Origin: a bacterium HR33
Lineage (GTDB): Bacteria; Gemmatimonadota; Gemmatimonadetes; Gemmatimonadales; GWC2-71-9
Assembly (NCBI GenBank): GCA_002923375.1
Contig: BEIJ01000002.1
Coordinates: forward strand, 372,001 to 436,000
DNA: 64,000 nucleotides
Direction of reading: 5' to 3'
The first letter of the stretch is position 1, and every line of letters begins with the position of its first letter. Below the pieces are notes generated by a model, which worked only from the letters and a program-made list of their open reading frames with translations, did not search any database and had not been told where the DNA came from. Positions 1 through 9,700 of the stretch are shown piece after piece. The position numbers and the translations under genes were made by a program.

Positions 1-99
1 GCGGTCAGCGGAGCGGCGTTGAGCGAGCTCACCACTCACCACGCCACCTTGGAGGACGTTTTTCTCTCGCTAACCGGGAGGCACCTGCGCGATGAGTAG
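1..99 (+). CDS. ABC transporter ATP-binding protein, C-terminal fragment
   Basis: Open from the left edge to a TAG at 97-99, encoding the last 32 residues of a protein. The ending (ATLEDVFLSLTGRHL) is the usual tail of ABC-2 type export ATPases, where an L-E-D-V-F-L-x-L-T-G block closes the protein. The next gene begins 8 bp inside it and encodes the matching ABC-2 permease, so the two should be translationally coupled and form one exporter. The nucleotide-binding motifs lie outside the window, so the substrate class cannot be judged. Confidence 0.75.
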   Translation, partial: AVSGAALSELTTHHATLEDVFLSLTGRHLRDE

Positions 100-1129
100 A
101 GGCGGCAACCCTCTAGTGGAGCTGACCCTGTGGCGTATCCGCGAATTCCTCCGGGAGCCGGAAGCGCTGTTCTGGGTCTTTGCCTTTCCCATAGTGCTAG
201 CCTTTGCATTGGGACTGGCCTTCGGATCGCGACCGCCGCAGAGCGTCCGGATCGCCGTGGAGCGTACCGGGCAGTTCGAACCGCTTTTCTCGGCGCTGGA
301 CTCGGCGAGCGGGCTCAGGGCGGTGCTGCTCGATCCCGCGGCAGCGGAACGGGAGCTGAGGACCGGCCGAGTGGCTCTGGTGGTGGTCCCCGGAGAACCG
401 GCAGTGCTGCGTTTCGATTCCACCCGCCAAGAGAGCTATCTGGCCCGCCTGCTGGTCTATGACGCGCTACAGCGAGCCGCAGGCCGCCGCGACGTTCGGG
501 AGATAAGAGAGAGCAAAGTTCGGGAACGGGGAGCTAGGTACATAGACTTTCTGCTACCCGGACTTTTGGGGATGAACATCATGGGTACCGGGATGTGGGG
601 AATAGGTTTCGCGATCGTAAAGACCCGAAACCAGAAACTGCTGAAACGCCTTTTGGCCTCGCCCATGCGCAAGAGCCAGTATCTGTTTTCTCATATTCTG
701 GCCCGGATGTTCTTTCTCACGCTGGAAGTCGTGTCCCTGCTGCTTTTCGGCTACTGGGTTTTCGACGTGCCGGTGCGGGGTTCTGCTTGGGACATAGCGC
801 TGGTGGTTGTTCTCGGTGCGATGACGTTCGCGGGACTGGGATTGCTGGTGGCCAGCAGGGCGCAAACCATCGAAGGGGTCTCCGGATTGATGAACGTGGT
901 GATGGTGCCCATGTGGATCTGTTCGGGCGTGTTCTTTGCGTATTCCAACTTTCCGGACGCGATGCAGCCTTTCATCAAGCTCCTGCCCCTTACGGCGCTG
1001 AACGACGCCTTGAGGGCGGTTATCATAGAGGGGATGGGAGTGGCCGCAATCGGGTGGCCGCTGGGTCTCATGGTCCTGTGGGGTGTGGCTTGTTTCGGAG
1101 TAGCTTTGCGGGTGTTCCGCTGGCTGTGA
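92..1129 (+). CDS. ABC-2 type transporter permease
   Basis: 345-residue membrane protein with the ABC-2 permease layout: one N-terminal membrane segment (about residues 27-45), a hydrophilic extracytoplasmic region of about 100 residues, then about five membrane segments from residue 150 to the C-terminus. The ATG at 92 overlaps the end of the ATPase gene by 8 bp, typical of a co-translated transporter pair. It would form the channel half of an exporter for a drug, lipid or polysaccharide; the sequence does not say which. A 122-residue helical protein follows 31 bp downstream and may be in the same transcript. Confidence 0.85.
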   Translation: MSRGGNPLVELTLWRIREFLREPEALFWVFAFPIVLAFALGLAFGSRPPQSVRIAVERTGQFEPLFSALDSASGLRAVLLDPAAAERELRTGRVALVVVPGEPAVLRFDSTRQESYLARLLVYDALQRAAGRRDVREIRESKVRERGARYIDFLLPGLLGMNIMGTGMWGIGFAIVKTRNQKLLKRLLASPMRKSQYLFSHILARMFFLTLEVVSLLLFGYWVFDVPVRGSAWDIALVVVLGAMTFAGLGLLVASRAQTIEGVSGLMNVVMVPMWICSGVFFAYSNFPDAMQPFIKLLPLTALNDALRAVIIEGMGVAAIGWPLGLMVLWGVACFGVALRVFRWL

Positions 1130-1160
1130 GGGAGCCGAAAGGAGGATCCCCGGAGAACCT

Positions 1161-1529
1161 ATGGGGACGAAACTGAGCGCCAAGGCGCAACAGAAGCTGG
1201 AGGTCTTGACCGAGGCTCGGCGAAAGTGGGACCGGGTACACTCGCTGGTTGAGCAGTACGGTTCCATGAAGACCGGGGAAGACGCGTTCCTGAGCCAGAT
1301 CTACCGGACCGCGACCGATGTAGCCCGAATTTTCATGAACAACGGCTACGGTGTGATGGCCGACAGCGCCAACCAGCTGGCGATGCTCGCCAAGCGGGGA
1401 TCCAGCAAGCAGACCAAGCTGCGCACCATGAGAGAGCTTATCGCCTCGGTCAAGGCCGCCATCGAGCACGCGGAAAAGATGGTAGCGCAGGAGGACGCTA
1501 AGGAGTCGGAGTCGACCTCTTCCGATTGA
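1161..1529 (+). CDS. Small helical protein of unknown function
   Basis: 122 residues, Lys/Glu/Ala-rich and probably all-helical, with an acidic Ser-rich tail (KESESTSSD) and no signal peptide, membrane segment or cysteine. The ATG has a GGAG sequence about 7 nt upstream, and AAAGGAGGA lies further back. It follows the ABC permease by 31 bp and its 3' end overlaps the convergent alpha/beta hydrolase gene by 32 bp. I do not recognise a family. The length and helical periodicity would suit a cytosolic adaptor, but that is only a guess. Confidence 0.7.
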   Translation: MGTKLSAKAQQKLEVLTEARRKWDRVHSLVEQYGSMKTGEDAFLSQIYRTATDVARIFMNNGYGVMADSANQLAMLAKRGSSKQTKLRTMRELIASVKAAIEHAEKMVAQEDAKESESTSSD

Positions 1530-2349
1530 GGCTGATTTCGACGAGTTCCCGCACCGCCTTTTCAACCGCGTCGGGATGAGTGAGGGGAAGCAGATGGGCG
1601 GCGCTATCGATGAGTCTGAGGCGGGCCCCAGGTATGCCTCGGGCCAACTCTTCGGCAACGCGCACGGTGAAATAAGTATCTCTGGTGCCGTGGAGCACCA
1701 TTGTGGGGATATCCAGATTCTTCAGCCGCTCCCGCACGTCAAACCCTTCCATGGCTATCCGAAACGATCGCCGCGCCCGCCAATCGGTATTGATCCAACC
1801 CGCCAAGCCCACCCTAAAGTCCGACCGGAACTCCAGGCGCCGGAAATCGACGTACTCCAGCCGTCCGTTGCGGGACAGGATCCGCGCCAGAAAACGGGTA
1901 AGACCCGGGTGATTCCACAGCCGGACCAGAGGTCTGACGGGAACCCGCAGTTCCCGGCCGAGTAACCGTCCTACGAGCAGGCGGGCGGCGTCGAACATCG
2001 GCCCGGCCGTGGTCGCCACCAGCACCAGCCCGTCGATTCTGGCAAGAGGATCGGCCGACCGCGCTGTGAGCCACTCCAAAGCCAGCATGCCGCCAAAGCT
2101 GTGGCCCACCACGATTCGCGGCCATCCGCTCGCCCAAGCATCGCTGCGCCGGAGCTCTTCTAGCAACAGATCGCAATAGAAACCCATCCGCTTCCGGCGC
2201 AGCTCCTCGTTGCACCCGTCCGGGCTTACAACCAATCGGGTAAAGTCCGGGCTTACGGTGGCAAAGCCCAGATCCGGAAAGACCGTTGCGTTGAGAGTCA
2301 TTCCAGGAAGCAACAGGAGCACGGGCTCGCAGGTTCGGTCCGCGGGCAT
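1498..2349 (-). CDS. Alpha/beta hydrolase
   Basis: 283 residues with the alpha/beta-hydrolase fold order. The nucleophile elbow is GHSFGG at residues 83-88 (Ser85), the acid is probably Asp224 in GTRDTYF, and the base is His252 in SAAHLL, giving a complete Ser-Asp-His triad. A lid region rich in Arg and Leu lies between about 110 and 190. There is no signal peptide, so it is probably cytosolic, acting on an ester, lactone or thioester that cannot be named from sequence. It diverges from the zinc-ribbon kinase gene with only 32 bp between starts, so the promoters must overlap, and it converges on the small helical protein with a 32 bp 3' overlap. Confidence 0.85.
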   Translation of the reverse strand: MPADRTCEPVLLLLPGMTLNATVFPDLGFATVSPDFTRLVVSPDGCNEELRRKRMGFYCDLLLEELRRSDAWASGWPRIVVGHSFGGMLALEWLTARSADPLARIDGLVLVATTAGPMFDAARLLVGRLLGRELRVPVRPLVRLWNHPGLTRFLARILSRNGRLEYVDFRRLEFRSDFRVGLAGWINTDWRARRSFRIAMEGFDVRERLKNLDIPTMVLHGTRDTYFTVRVAEELARGIPGARLRLIDSAAHLLPLTHPDAVEKAVRELVEISLNRKRSTPTP

Positions 2350-2364
2350 ACTTTAGTACGCGGG

Positions 2365-2370
2365 TATACT
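2365..2370 (+). promoter_or_regulatory. -10-like element TATACT, possible leaderless start of the kinase gene
   Basis: TATACT ends 11 nt before the kinase ATG at 2382, leaving no room for a leader with a ribosome site. It sits in a short imperfect direct repeat (ATACTTTAGTA then ATACTTTGGTA) between two divergent starts. The -35 region is poor. Confidence 0.35.
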
Positions 2371-2381
2371 TTGGTAGCAAT

Positions 2382-3329
2382 ATGTCACAATCGGCTTCTG
2401 AAGGCACCTCGTGCCCCCGGTGTGGAGCTGCAGCCGCACCCGACGCCCGATTTTGCCACAAGTGCGGAACCCGACTTCCTGTCAAGGCTTCCTGGGATGC
2501 TCCCGTACCGGAACGCCTGGCGGCCGCCCTGGGCCCGGACTACACCATTGTGGGAGAACTAGGGCGCGGCGGATTTGCCGTGGTCTATTCGGTGAAGGAT
2601 CTGCGAGTGAATCGCTACCTGGCCGTCAAGGTGATGCGGCCCGATCTCGTGGCATCACCCACCACGGTGGAACGCTTCAGGCGGGAAGCTCAATACGTGG
2701 CACAACTCGACCACCCCAACATCTTGCCCGTGGCCTTCGCGGGCGAGGCGGCGGGCTTGGTGTATTACGCCATGCCCCGGGTGCGAGGCATTACCCTCAG
2801 GGAGCGACTGCGACAGAGCGGCCGCCTCGAGATCGCGCAAGCACTAGAGATCTTCGGTGCAGTGGCCGAAGCTCTGGATCATGCCCACCGGCGGGGAGTG
2901 GTACACCGCGACATAAAGCCCGCCAACATCATGTTGGAGCAGAGCGGCAGGGTCCTGGTGCTCGACTTCGGGATCGCCAAGGCGCTTTCGGCCGACGGCG
3001 GTAGCCTCTCGATCAGCGGCGCCATAATAGGCTCAGCCGAGTACATGAGTCCCGAACAGGCCAGCGGAAGCAAGAACCTCGATCCCCGCACCGATATCTA
3101 CAGCCTAGGAGTGGTGGGTTTCGAGATGCTGACCGGCGAAACCCCGTTCGAGGGCGACGGGATGCAACAGATGCTCGCCAAACAGGTGAAGGAGGCGCCC
3201 GATGTACGCCAGCTTCGCCCCGAAACTCCGGGAGCATTTGCCCATGCGATCAGCCGTTGCTTAATGAAGGATCGGCGTGATCGGTGGCCCAGTGCCCTCG
3301 AAGCCGCAAGAGCCGCCCGGGGGAAATAG
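2382..3329 (+). CDS. Soluble Hanks-type Ser/Thr protein kinase with N-terminal zinc ribbon
   Basis: 315 residues. Residues 11-28 form a zinc ribbon with ligands Cys11, Cys14, Cys25 and Cys28. The kinase domain covers about 55-312: Gly-rich loop GRGGFA (61-66), VAIK-type Lys83, catalytic HRD at 175-177, DFG at 195-197, and AEYMSPEQ in the activation segment. All catalytic residues are present, so it should phosphorylate Ser/Thr. Unlike PknB there is no juxtamembrane helix or sensor domain; the protein stops where the kinase fold ends, so it is probably cytosolic and the zinc ribbon may provide targeting. No ribosome site is visible, and a -10-like TATACT lies 11 nt before the ATG. Confidence 0.9.
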   Translation: MSQSASEGTSCPRCGAAAAPDARFCHKCGTRLPVKASWDAPVPERLAAALGPDYTIVGELGRGGFAVVYSVKDLRVNRYLAVKVMRPDLVASPTTVERFRREAQYVAQLDHPNILPVAFAGEAAGLVYYAMPRVRGITLRERLRQSGRLEIAQALEIFGAVAEALDHAHRRGVVHRDIKPANIMLEQSGRVLVLDFGIAKALSADGGSLSISGAIIGSAEYMSPEQASGSKNLDPRTDIYSLGVVGFEMLTGETPFEGDGMQQMLAKQVKEAPDVRQLRPETPGAFAHAISRCLMKDRRDRWPSALEAARAARGK

Positions 3330-3545
3330 TCGCCGCCTAGCAAAGCCGCAGTCCGGCGTAACGCCGAAGTCCAGGCTTGGGCTGCCTGTTGCGAAACTCC
3401 ACCCAGCCGGTTGACGTAGTGACCTCAGCCCATTAGTGTACTCAGCTGAATCTTGACTGTGGTCATCTTTAGACTGCGTTCTTGACCTTTGGGGATAACC
3501 TGGGGACGTATGTCGCGAGCGAGCTTATTTGACTAAGGAGAGGGC

Positions 3546-4157
3546 ATGACAGAAGCCTCGGTTTCCCGCCGGGAGCGTAAGAAGGAAGAAACCAAGGAGA
3601 GGATTTTCAGGGCGGCGGTGGAGCTTTTTCGAACCAAAGGGTTCGAGGCGACCACCATTGACGAGATCACCGAGAAGGCGGACGTCGCGAAGGGGACCTT
3701 TTTCAACTACTTCCCCCGGAAAGAGGCGGTGCTGGGGTATTTGGGCGAGGTAAGGATGCAGCGGGCGGTGGAAGAGGCGGAGGCGATCCTTTCAGAAGCG
3801 CAGCCTGCGAGGGAAAAAATCTTGGCCTTGTATCTCGACGTGGCCTCGGGTTACGAGGAAGATCGCGAGCTTTCGTGGTTTTTGTTGATGGAGAGCATCC
3901 AGCGCGAGCTGGCGCCCGGTGAGGACGTGCATCATCGCTGGCACGAGCTTGCGGCGAAGGTGATAGCCCGGGGGCAGGACAGCGGCGAGTTCAAGGCCGG
4001 GGTAGATCCTCGCCGGGCGGAGTTGGTGTTGCACAGTGTTTTCATGGGTACGCTGTTCATGTGGCTCAAGTGTCCCGAGAGCATGGTGCAGGACCTGGAC
4101 TTGAAGGCCGAAATCCGGGAGCGCTTCGATCTCGTGTTCCATGGCCTTCTGGCTTAG
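3546..4157 (+). CDS. TetR-family transcriptional regulator of the efflux operon
   Basis: 203 residues. The N-terminal helix-turn-helix (about residues 30-64, with the block GTFFNYFPRKEAVL) is the TetR_N signature; the remainder is the all-helical ligand and dimer domain. AAGGAG lies upstream of the ATG. The gene is the first of a rightward set with TolC, membrane-fusion and RND genes, so it most likely represses that operon and is released by an exported compound. The 216 bp upstream (3330-3545) hold a weak 5-bp hairpin (3354-3366) and a short palindrome TCAGCTGA (3442-3449), but no operator I can assign confidently. Confidence 0.85.
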   Translation: MTEASVSRRERKKEETKERIFRAAVELFRTKGFEATTIDEITEKADVAKGTFFNYFPRKEAVLGYLGEVRMQRAVEEAEAILSEAQPAREKILALYLDVASGYEEDRELSWFLLMESIQRELAPGEDVHHRWHELAAKVIARGQDSGEFKAGVDPRRAELVLHSVFMGTLFMWLKCPESMVQDLDLKAEIRERFDLVFHGLLA

Positions 4158-4170
4158 GGGAGTTACGGCG

Positions 4171-5652
4171 ATGAAGCTGAGAACGGCGGGGGTTGTTTTG
4201 CTGGCGGCCGGTGGTGCGGCATCGGCCTTGGGCGCCCAAGAAGTTGCGGTGCGGGAGCGCTTGTCGCTGGGGCGAGCGCTGGAGGTCGCCCTGGCTGAGA
4301 GTCGGGTATTGCGGGATGCCCGTTTGGGTTTGTCGGTGGCGGATCAGCAGGTGCGGGAGGCGTGGGCCAATGTGATGCCGAGTGTGAGGGCCTCCGCGTC
4401 GTACCAGAGGAATTTGAGGGTTCAGCAGGCGTTTCTGCCGGCGTTCATTTTCGATCCCGACGCTCCGCCGGACGAGTTGGTGCCGGTGAGGTTCGGCTCC
4501 GACAACACCTGGCAGGCTGGTCTCACCTTGGAGCAACCGCTTTTCGAATACGGCGTCTTCATAGGGGTGGGTGCTGCGGCGCGGTACCGGAGCCTGGAGG
4601 CGGAGCGGGTTCGCGGTGCAGTTCACGACCTGGTGACATCCGTCAGGCTGGCCTACTTGGAGGCGTTGCTGCGGATGGAGGAGGTGCGTCTCACCGAGCA
4701 GAGTGTGGAGCGGGTCCGCCGCACGCTGGAGGAGACCCGGGCGTTGAATCGTGCCGGTTTGGCCAGCGATTACGACGTGCTCCGCTTGGAGGTCCAGTTG
4801 GCCAATCTGGAGCCCAACTTGGTCCGGGCCAGAAACGGTGTGCTGGCTGCGAAGCGGGCGTTGCTGGCTACTATTGGGCGGGACCCGAGAGATGCGGACC
4901 GAGTGGAGCTGGAAGGCAGTCTTAATCGGCTGGATATCACCGCCGTCGCCAGTAACGGGCCCGAAGAGCGCGGTCTCTTGCGGTATGCAGGGTTGGATGG
5001 GGAGGGCGGCGCTGCGTGGCAGGATCCGGAGGCTGTATCTAGCGAAGCGCTTGAGGCGCGGAGCCGGGTGCAGCAGGCCAGGTTGGCGGTGGAGTTGGAG
5101 CGTGCCCGGCTGAAAGCTCAATGGGCCGAGTATTTCCCCAAGATCACTCTGTTCTCCAGTTACAACATAACCGCCCAGGAGAACGGGGCGCCGGAGTTTT
5201 TCGGGAGCGCGAGGCAGCGGGCCTCTTTCGCTTTTGCGGGGTTGCGGGTGGAGCTGCCGGTATTCTTGGGCTTCTCCAGGGATGCCAGGGTTCAGCAGGC
5301 AAAGGCCACTCTGGCTCAGGCGGAGGCTCGGCTCCAGCAGGCGGAGTTCGAGACGGTGCGGGAGGTGCGCGACTTGGTGGAGCTGGTGGACGAGTCGCGG
5401 CGTCGAGTGGAGAGCCAGCGGCAGGCGGTGGCTCAGGCCAGGCGGGGTTATGAGATCGCTTCGGCGGAGTACCGCTCCGGCTTGGGCTCGCAGCTTCAGA
5501 TCACCGATGCCGAGGTGGCCTTGCGGCAATCGGAGTTCAATTATTCGCAAGCGGTTTACGACTATCTGGTGGCGAGGGTGCGGCTGGAGGCCGCTTTGGG
5601 CAGGGTGGAGGCCGATCGGGGGAGCATAGTTCTGGGCGGGTCATCGCCTTAA
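4171..5652 (+). CDS. TolC-family outer-membrane efflux channel
   Basis: 493 residues from the chosen ATG at 4171, which gives a normal signal peptide (MKLRTAGVVLLAAGGAASA, cut before QE). An upstream in-frame ATG at 4141 would bury it behind ten extra residues and overlap the TetR gene. The mature protein has the duplicated long-helix pattern of outer-membrane efflux proteins: heptad-rich segments at about 50-240 and 290-480 with Gln/Ala/Glu repeats. It would form the trimeric exit duct for the RND pump encoded by the next two genes. It follows the regulator by 13 bp and precedes the fusion protein by 28 bp. Confidence 0.9.
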   Translation: MKLRTAGVVLLAAGGAASALGAQEVAVRERLSLGRALEVALAESRVLRDARLGLSVADQQVREAWANVMPSVRASASYQRNLRVQQAFLPAFIFDPDAPPDELVPVRFGSDNTWQAGLTLEQPLFEYGVFIGVGAAARYRSLEAERVRGAVHDLVTSVRLAYLEALLRMEEVRLTEQSVERVRRTLEETRALNRAGLASDYDVLRLEVQLANLEPNLVRARNGVLAAKRALLATIGRDPRDADRVELEGSLNRLDITAVASNGPEERGLLRYAGLDGEGGAAWQDPEAVSSEALEARSRVQQARLAVELERARLKAQWAEYFPKITLFSSYNITAQENGAPEFFGSARQRASFAFAGLRVELPVFLGFSRDARVQQAKATLAQAEARLQQAEFETVREVRDLVELVDESRRRVESQRQAVAQARRGYEIASAEYRSGLGSQLQITDAEVALRQSEFNYSQAVYDYLVARVRLEAALGRVEADRGSIVLGGSSP

Positions 5653-5680
5653 CGAGCTTACAGGTGGAGAGAGCACTTTC

Positions 5681-6775
5681 ATGAGAGCGACTTTGAAGCG
5701 GGCTGCAGGGTTTTCAGCCCTGGTATTTGCGGGAGTGGCGGCCGTTTCGTGCCGTGCGGCCGACGGCGAGACCGATGGGAGTCAGGCGGTTTCCGATCTG
5801 GTCAGGGTGGTCAATGTGGAGGTGCTGACGGTACAGCCTTCGTCCTTCACGGAGTATGTGCGGGTTACGGGGGAAGTGGAGGCGCTGAACGACGTGGTGG
5901 TGTCGGCGGAAGAGGGCGGTGTGATACGCGAGTTTTACGTCGAGAAGGGGTCGGCGGTGGAGCGCGGTCAGGCGGTTGCCAAGATTGACGATGCGGTGCT
6001 GGCCGCGCAGGTACGGGAGGCCCGTGCTGCGGCGCAGCTGGCCCGGGAGCAGTACGAGCGCCAGCGGGCGGTTTGGGAGGAGAGCAGGGTGGGTAGCGAA
6101 ATCGCCCTGCTTCAGGCTCGCTCTCAGGCGGAAGCCGCCGCGGCTCGGCTCGCGGCGCTGGAAGCGAGGCTGGAAAAGACCGTAATACGTTCCCCCGTCA
6201 AGGGGATCTTGGACGAGCGCTACCTCGAAGCCGGGGAGATGGCGGCGCCCGGCGCTCCGTTGGTCCGAGTGGTTGCAGCTCACAAATTGAAGATCACCGC
6301 CGGTGTACCCGAGCGTTTCGCTCCCGACATACGTCCCGGAGCCGAAGCACGGGTCACGTTCGATGTCTTGCCGGGGAGAGTGTTCGCGGCCGCGGTGGGC
6401 TTTGTTGGGGCCTCAGTTGACTCCCGCAGTCGGACCTTTCCGGTAGAAGTGCTGCTGGACAACCCGGACGGTGTGATCAAGCCGCGGATGGTGGCGAATC
6501 TGCAAATTGTGCGCCGCAAGTTGGAGCAAGTCATCGCGATTCCCCAGAGCGCGGTGACGAGGACGGAGAACGGCTATCAAGTGTTCGTAGCTGAAGAGCG
6601 GGACGGCGTGCTGTATGCGCGGGGCCGTCCGGTGAGCCTGGGTCCCTCCCATGAGGACCTGGTGGTGATTGCCGAAGGTCTGGAGCCGGGGGAGAGGGTG
6701 ATCACCGTCGGCTCCCGGCTGGTAGATGAAGGCACTCGCATTCGGATCGTCGGCAACGGCGAGGTGAACCGATGA
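5681..6775 (+). CDS. RND efflux periplasmic adaptor (membrane fusion protein)
   Basis: 364 residues with a lipoprotein-type signal (AVSC, lipid-anchored Cys24). The order is that of HlyD/AcrA adaptors: N-terminal beta strands, half a lipoyl domain (about 75-105), an alpha hairpin (about 105-160, Ala/Arg/Glu-rich), the second lipoyl half (RSPVKGILDERYLEAGE), a beta-barrel and a membrane-proximal domain. It links the TolC-like channel to the RND pump. The stop overlaps the start of the pump gene by 4 bp (ATGA), so the two should be made in equal amounts. Confidence 0.9.
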   Translation: MRATLKRAAGFSALVFAGVAAVSCRAADGETDGSQAVSDLVRVVNVEVLTVQPSSFTEYVRVTGEVEALNDVVVSAEEGGVIREFYVEKGSAVERGQAVAKIDDAVLAAQVREARAAAQLAREQYERQRAVWEESRVGSEIALLQARSQAEAAAARLAALEARLEKTVIRSPVKGILDERYLEAGEMAAPGAPLVRVVAAHKLKITAGVPERFAPDIRPGAEARVTFDVLPGRVFAAAVGFVGASVDSRSRTFPVEVLLDNPDGVIKPRMVANLQIVRRKLEQVIAIPQSAVTRTENGYQVFVAEERDGVLYARGRPVSLGPSHEDLVVIAEGLEPGERVITVGSRLVDEGTRIRIVGNGEVNR

Positions 6776-9700
6776 GCCGCCCGAGTTCCGGTAAGCTGAG
6801 GGAGTTTGCTCTTACTTCCTTCGCCATAAACCATCCGACTACCGTACTGGTCATGGCGGCGTTTCTCGCCGTTTCCGGGGTGGCGTCTTACCTGAGCATC
6901 CCCAAGGAATCGGCGCCGGAAATCGTAGTTCCCAACATCATCGTAAACACGGTCTATCCGGGTGTGGCTCCCCGGGACATCGAGAATCTGGTTACCCGTC
7001 CTCTCGAAGAAGAACTGAACACGATTACCGATGTGAAGACCATCACCTCGACCTCGATCGAGGGTTATTCCAGCATCAACATCGAGTTCCGGGCCGGGAT
7101 GGACATGAACGAGGCGATGCAGCGGGTGCGGGAGAAGGTGGATATCGCCAAAGCCAAGCTGCCGGCGGCCGCGGAGGAGCCCGAGATCTTCGAGATCAAC
7201 TTCGCCGAATTTCCCATAATGCAGGTCAACGTGGCCGGACCCTATAGTCTGGAGCGGCTGCGCCAGGTAGCCGAGCGGGTTCAGGACGAGTTGGAGCAGA
7301 TCCCCGGCGTACTGGAGGTTCGCCTCTCGGGCGGGCTGGAGCGGGAGGTCCAGGTGGACGTGGACCTGGCGAAGCTCAAGTACTACGGGCTGGCCTTCGA
7401 CGATGTGATCAGCGCCATCCGCAACGAGAACGTGACCGTTCCCGGCGGATCCATCGAGGTGGGAAGTCTGAAGTATTTGGTGCGGGTGCCGGGCGAGTTC
7501 GGCGATACCGGTCCCATAGCGGATATCGTGGTCGCCACCAAGGACGGCCGCCCCATCTACGTTCGGGATGTAGCGAGTGTCGATTTCGGGTACAAGGAGC
7601 GCGAGAGCTTCGCCCGGCTGGACGGCAACCCGGTGGTGTCCCTGGCGGTGGTCAAGCGGGCGGGGGAGAACATCATTCGCACGGCAGACCGGGTGCGCGA
7701 GGTCATCGCCGAGCTCCAACCCACTTTCCCTCCGGGTACGGTGGTCAAGATCACCTCGGATCAGTCCGAGGACATACGCTCCATGGTGAGTTCCCTGGAG
7801 AACAACATCATTTCAGGGCTCATCTTGGTGGTGGGGGTGTTGCTGTTCGTCCTCGGTGCGAGAACCGCCTGGTTCGTGGGACTGGCCATACCTCTCTCGA
7901 TGCTGATCTCGTTTGCGGTCCTCAAGACGGCGGGGATCACGATGAACATGGTGGTCCTCTTCAGTCTGATTTTGGCCCTGGGGATGCTGGTGGACAATGC
8001 GATAGTGGTGGTGGAGAACACCTATCGTTTCAGGGAGCAGGGATTCGACCGGGTGGAAGCTGCCAAGTTCGGTACTGCGGAAGTCGCCATGCCGATCATA
8101 GGGGCGACCGCCACCACGCTGGCGGCATTCCTACCTATGGCGTTCTGGCCGGGGATCGTGGGAGAGTTCATGAAGTACCTCCCCCTGACACTGATCATCA
8201 CCCTGAGCTCGTCGCTCTTCGTGGCGCTGGTGATCGTTCCCACGGCGTGCTCTCTGTGGCTGGAACCGGAAGACGCTCCCCGGACCGCCATGCCGAAAGC
8301 GGTGCGGTGGACTCTGATCGGCGGGGCGGCAGCGGTCTTCGCAGTCGTTTTGTCGATCCACTGGCTGGCTGCGTTGCTCCTGCTCGCTACCGCGGCCGTG
8401 CTTTACGCGTTTCACCATTACGTGGGCCGCCCCTTGGGCCACTGGTTCATGCAGCGGGGCCTGCCTCCGATCTTGGATCGCTACGAACGGCTCCTCAGGC
8501 GTGCTCTCACCCGCAGGGGGAGGGTGCTGGCCGGATCGGTGGCGGCGCTGGTTTTGGTCCTGGTGGCGTTCGGACTGTTCAACGCTGGCGTAGAGTTCTT
8601 CCCCGAAAACATCCCGCCCAACACAGTTTACGTCCAGGTGGAGGCTCCCCTGGGGACTCCGGTCGAGGAGACCGACCGCTTGGTACGCCAGATCGAGGCC
8701 GAGATTCGCGCACTGCCGGACAGCCAGGACATCGAGTCCGTGGTGGCGACGGTGGGCTCCATGCTCACCGCAGGTTTCGGCGGGGGGAACACGGGAAGCC
8801 ACCTGGCTACGGTAGCGGTCAACTTCGTGGATTACCGGGACCGGCATTCCGACGCCTTTGAAATCCTGGAGCGGATGCGCCGGACCGTGGGGCGCGATAT
8901 CGCAGGGGCGGACATTTCGGTGGAGATACCCAACATGGGGCCGCCCACCGGCCGTCCGGTCACTATCGAGATCACCGGCGAGGATCCCGAGATGCTGCGC
9001 GCTCTGGGCGACAGTATGGTGCGGCGGCTGGAGAACGCTCCGGTCTTCGCCAAGCTGGAAGGACTGGAGAACGATTTGTCCGCCGTGCGCCCCGAGCTGG
9101 TGGTGGAAGTGGATCGGGAAAAAGCGGCCCTTTACGGGCTGAGCACTCAGAAGATCGGCGCTACCATAAGAAGCGCCATCAACGGTACCGAAGCTTCGAA
9201 GTATCGCGACGGAAAGGACGAGTACGACATCACGGTGCGCCTGGCCAAGGCCTACCGGGAGGATCTGGGTGCCCTGGCCGATCTCACGGTGGTGGACGAC
9301 GGAACCCAAGTCCCTTTGACGTCGGTGGCGCGCTGGTACGTGGGAACCGGCTTCGCGGACGTCAAGCGGAAGGATCTCGACCGGGTCGCCACAGTATCGG
9401 CCGACGTCCGCACCGGTTACAACGCCAACGCGGTCCTGGCGGAAGTGCAGCAGACCCTGGCCGGATTTCCCCTCCCGCCGGGATATCGGATGCGCTACGC
9501 CGGGCAGCAAGTCGAGCAGGCGGAGTCACAAGCGTTCCTTACGGCGGCGTTTTTCATCGCCGTAATGCTGATCTCCTTCATCTTGGTGGCGCAGTTCGAC
9601 TCGGTGACCACGCCGATCATTATCATGACGTCGGTGATAATGTCCACCATCGGTGTGCTGGTGGGGCTGCTGGTCTTCCGCATGCCCTTCGGGATAATTA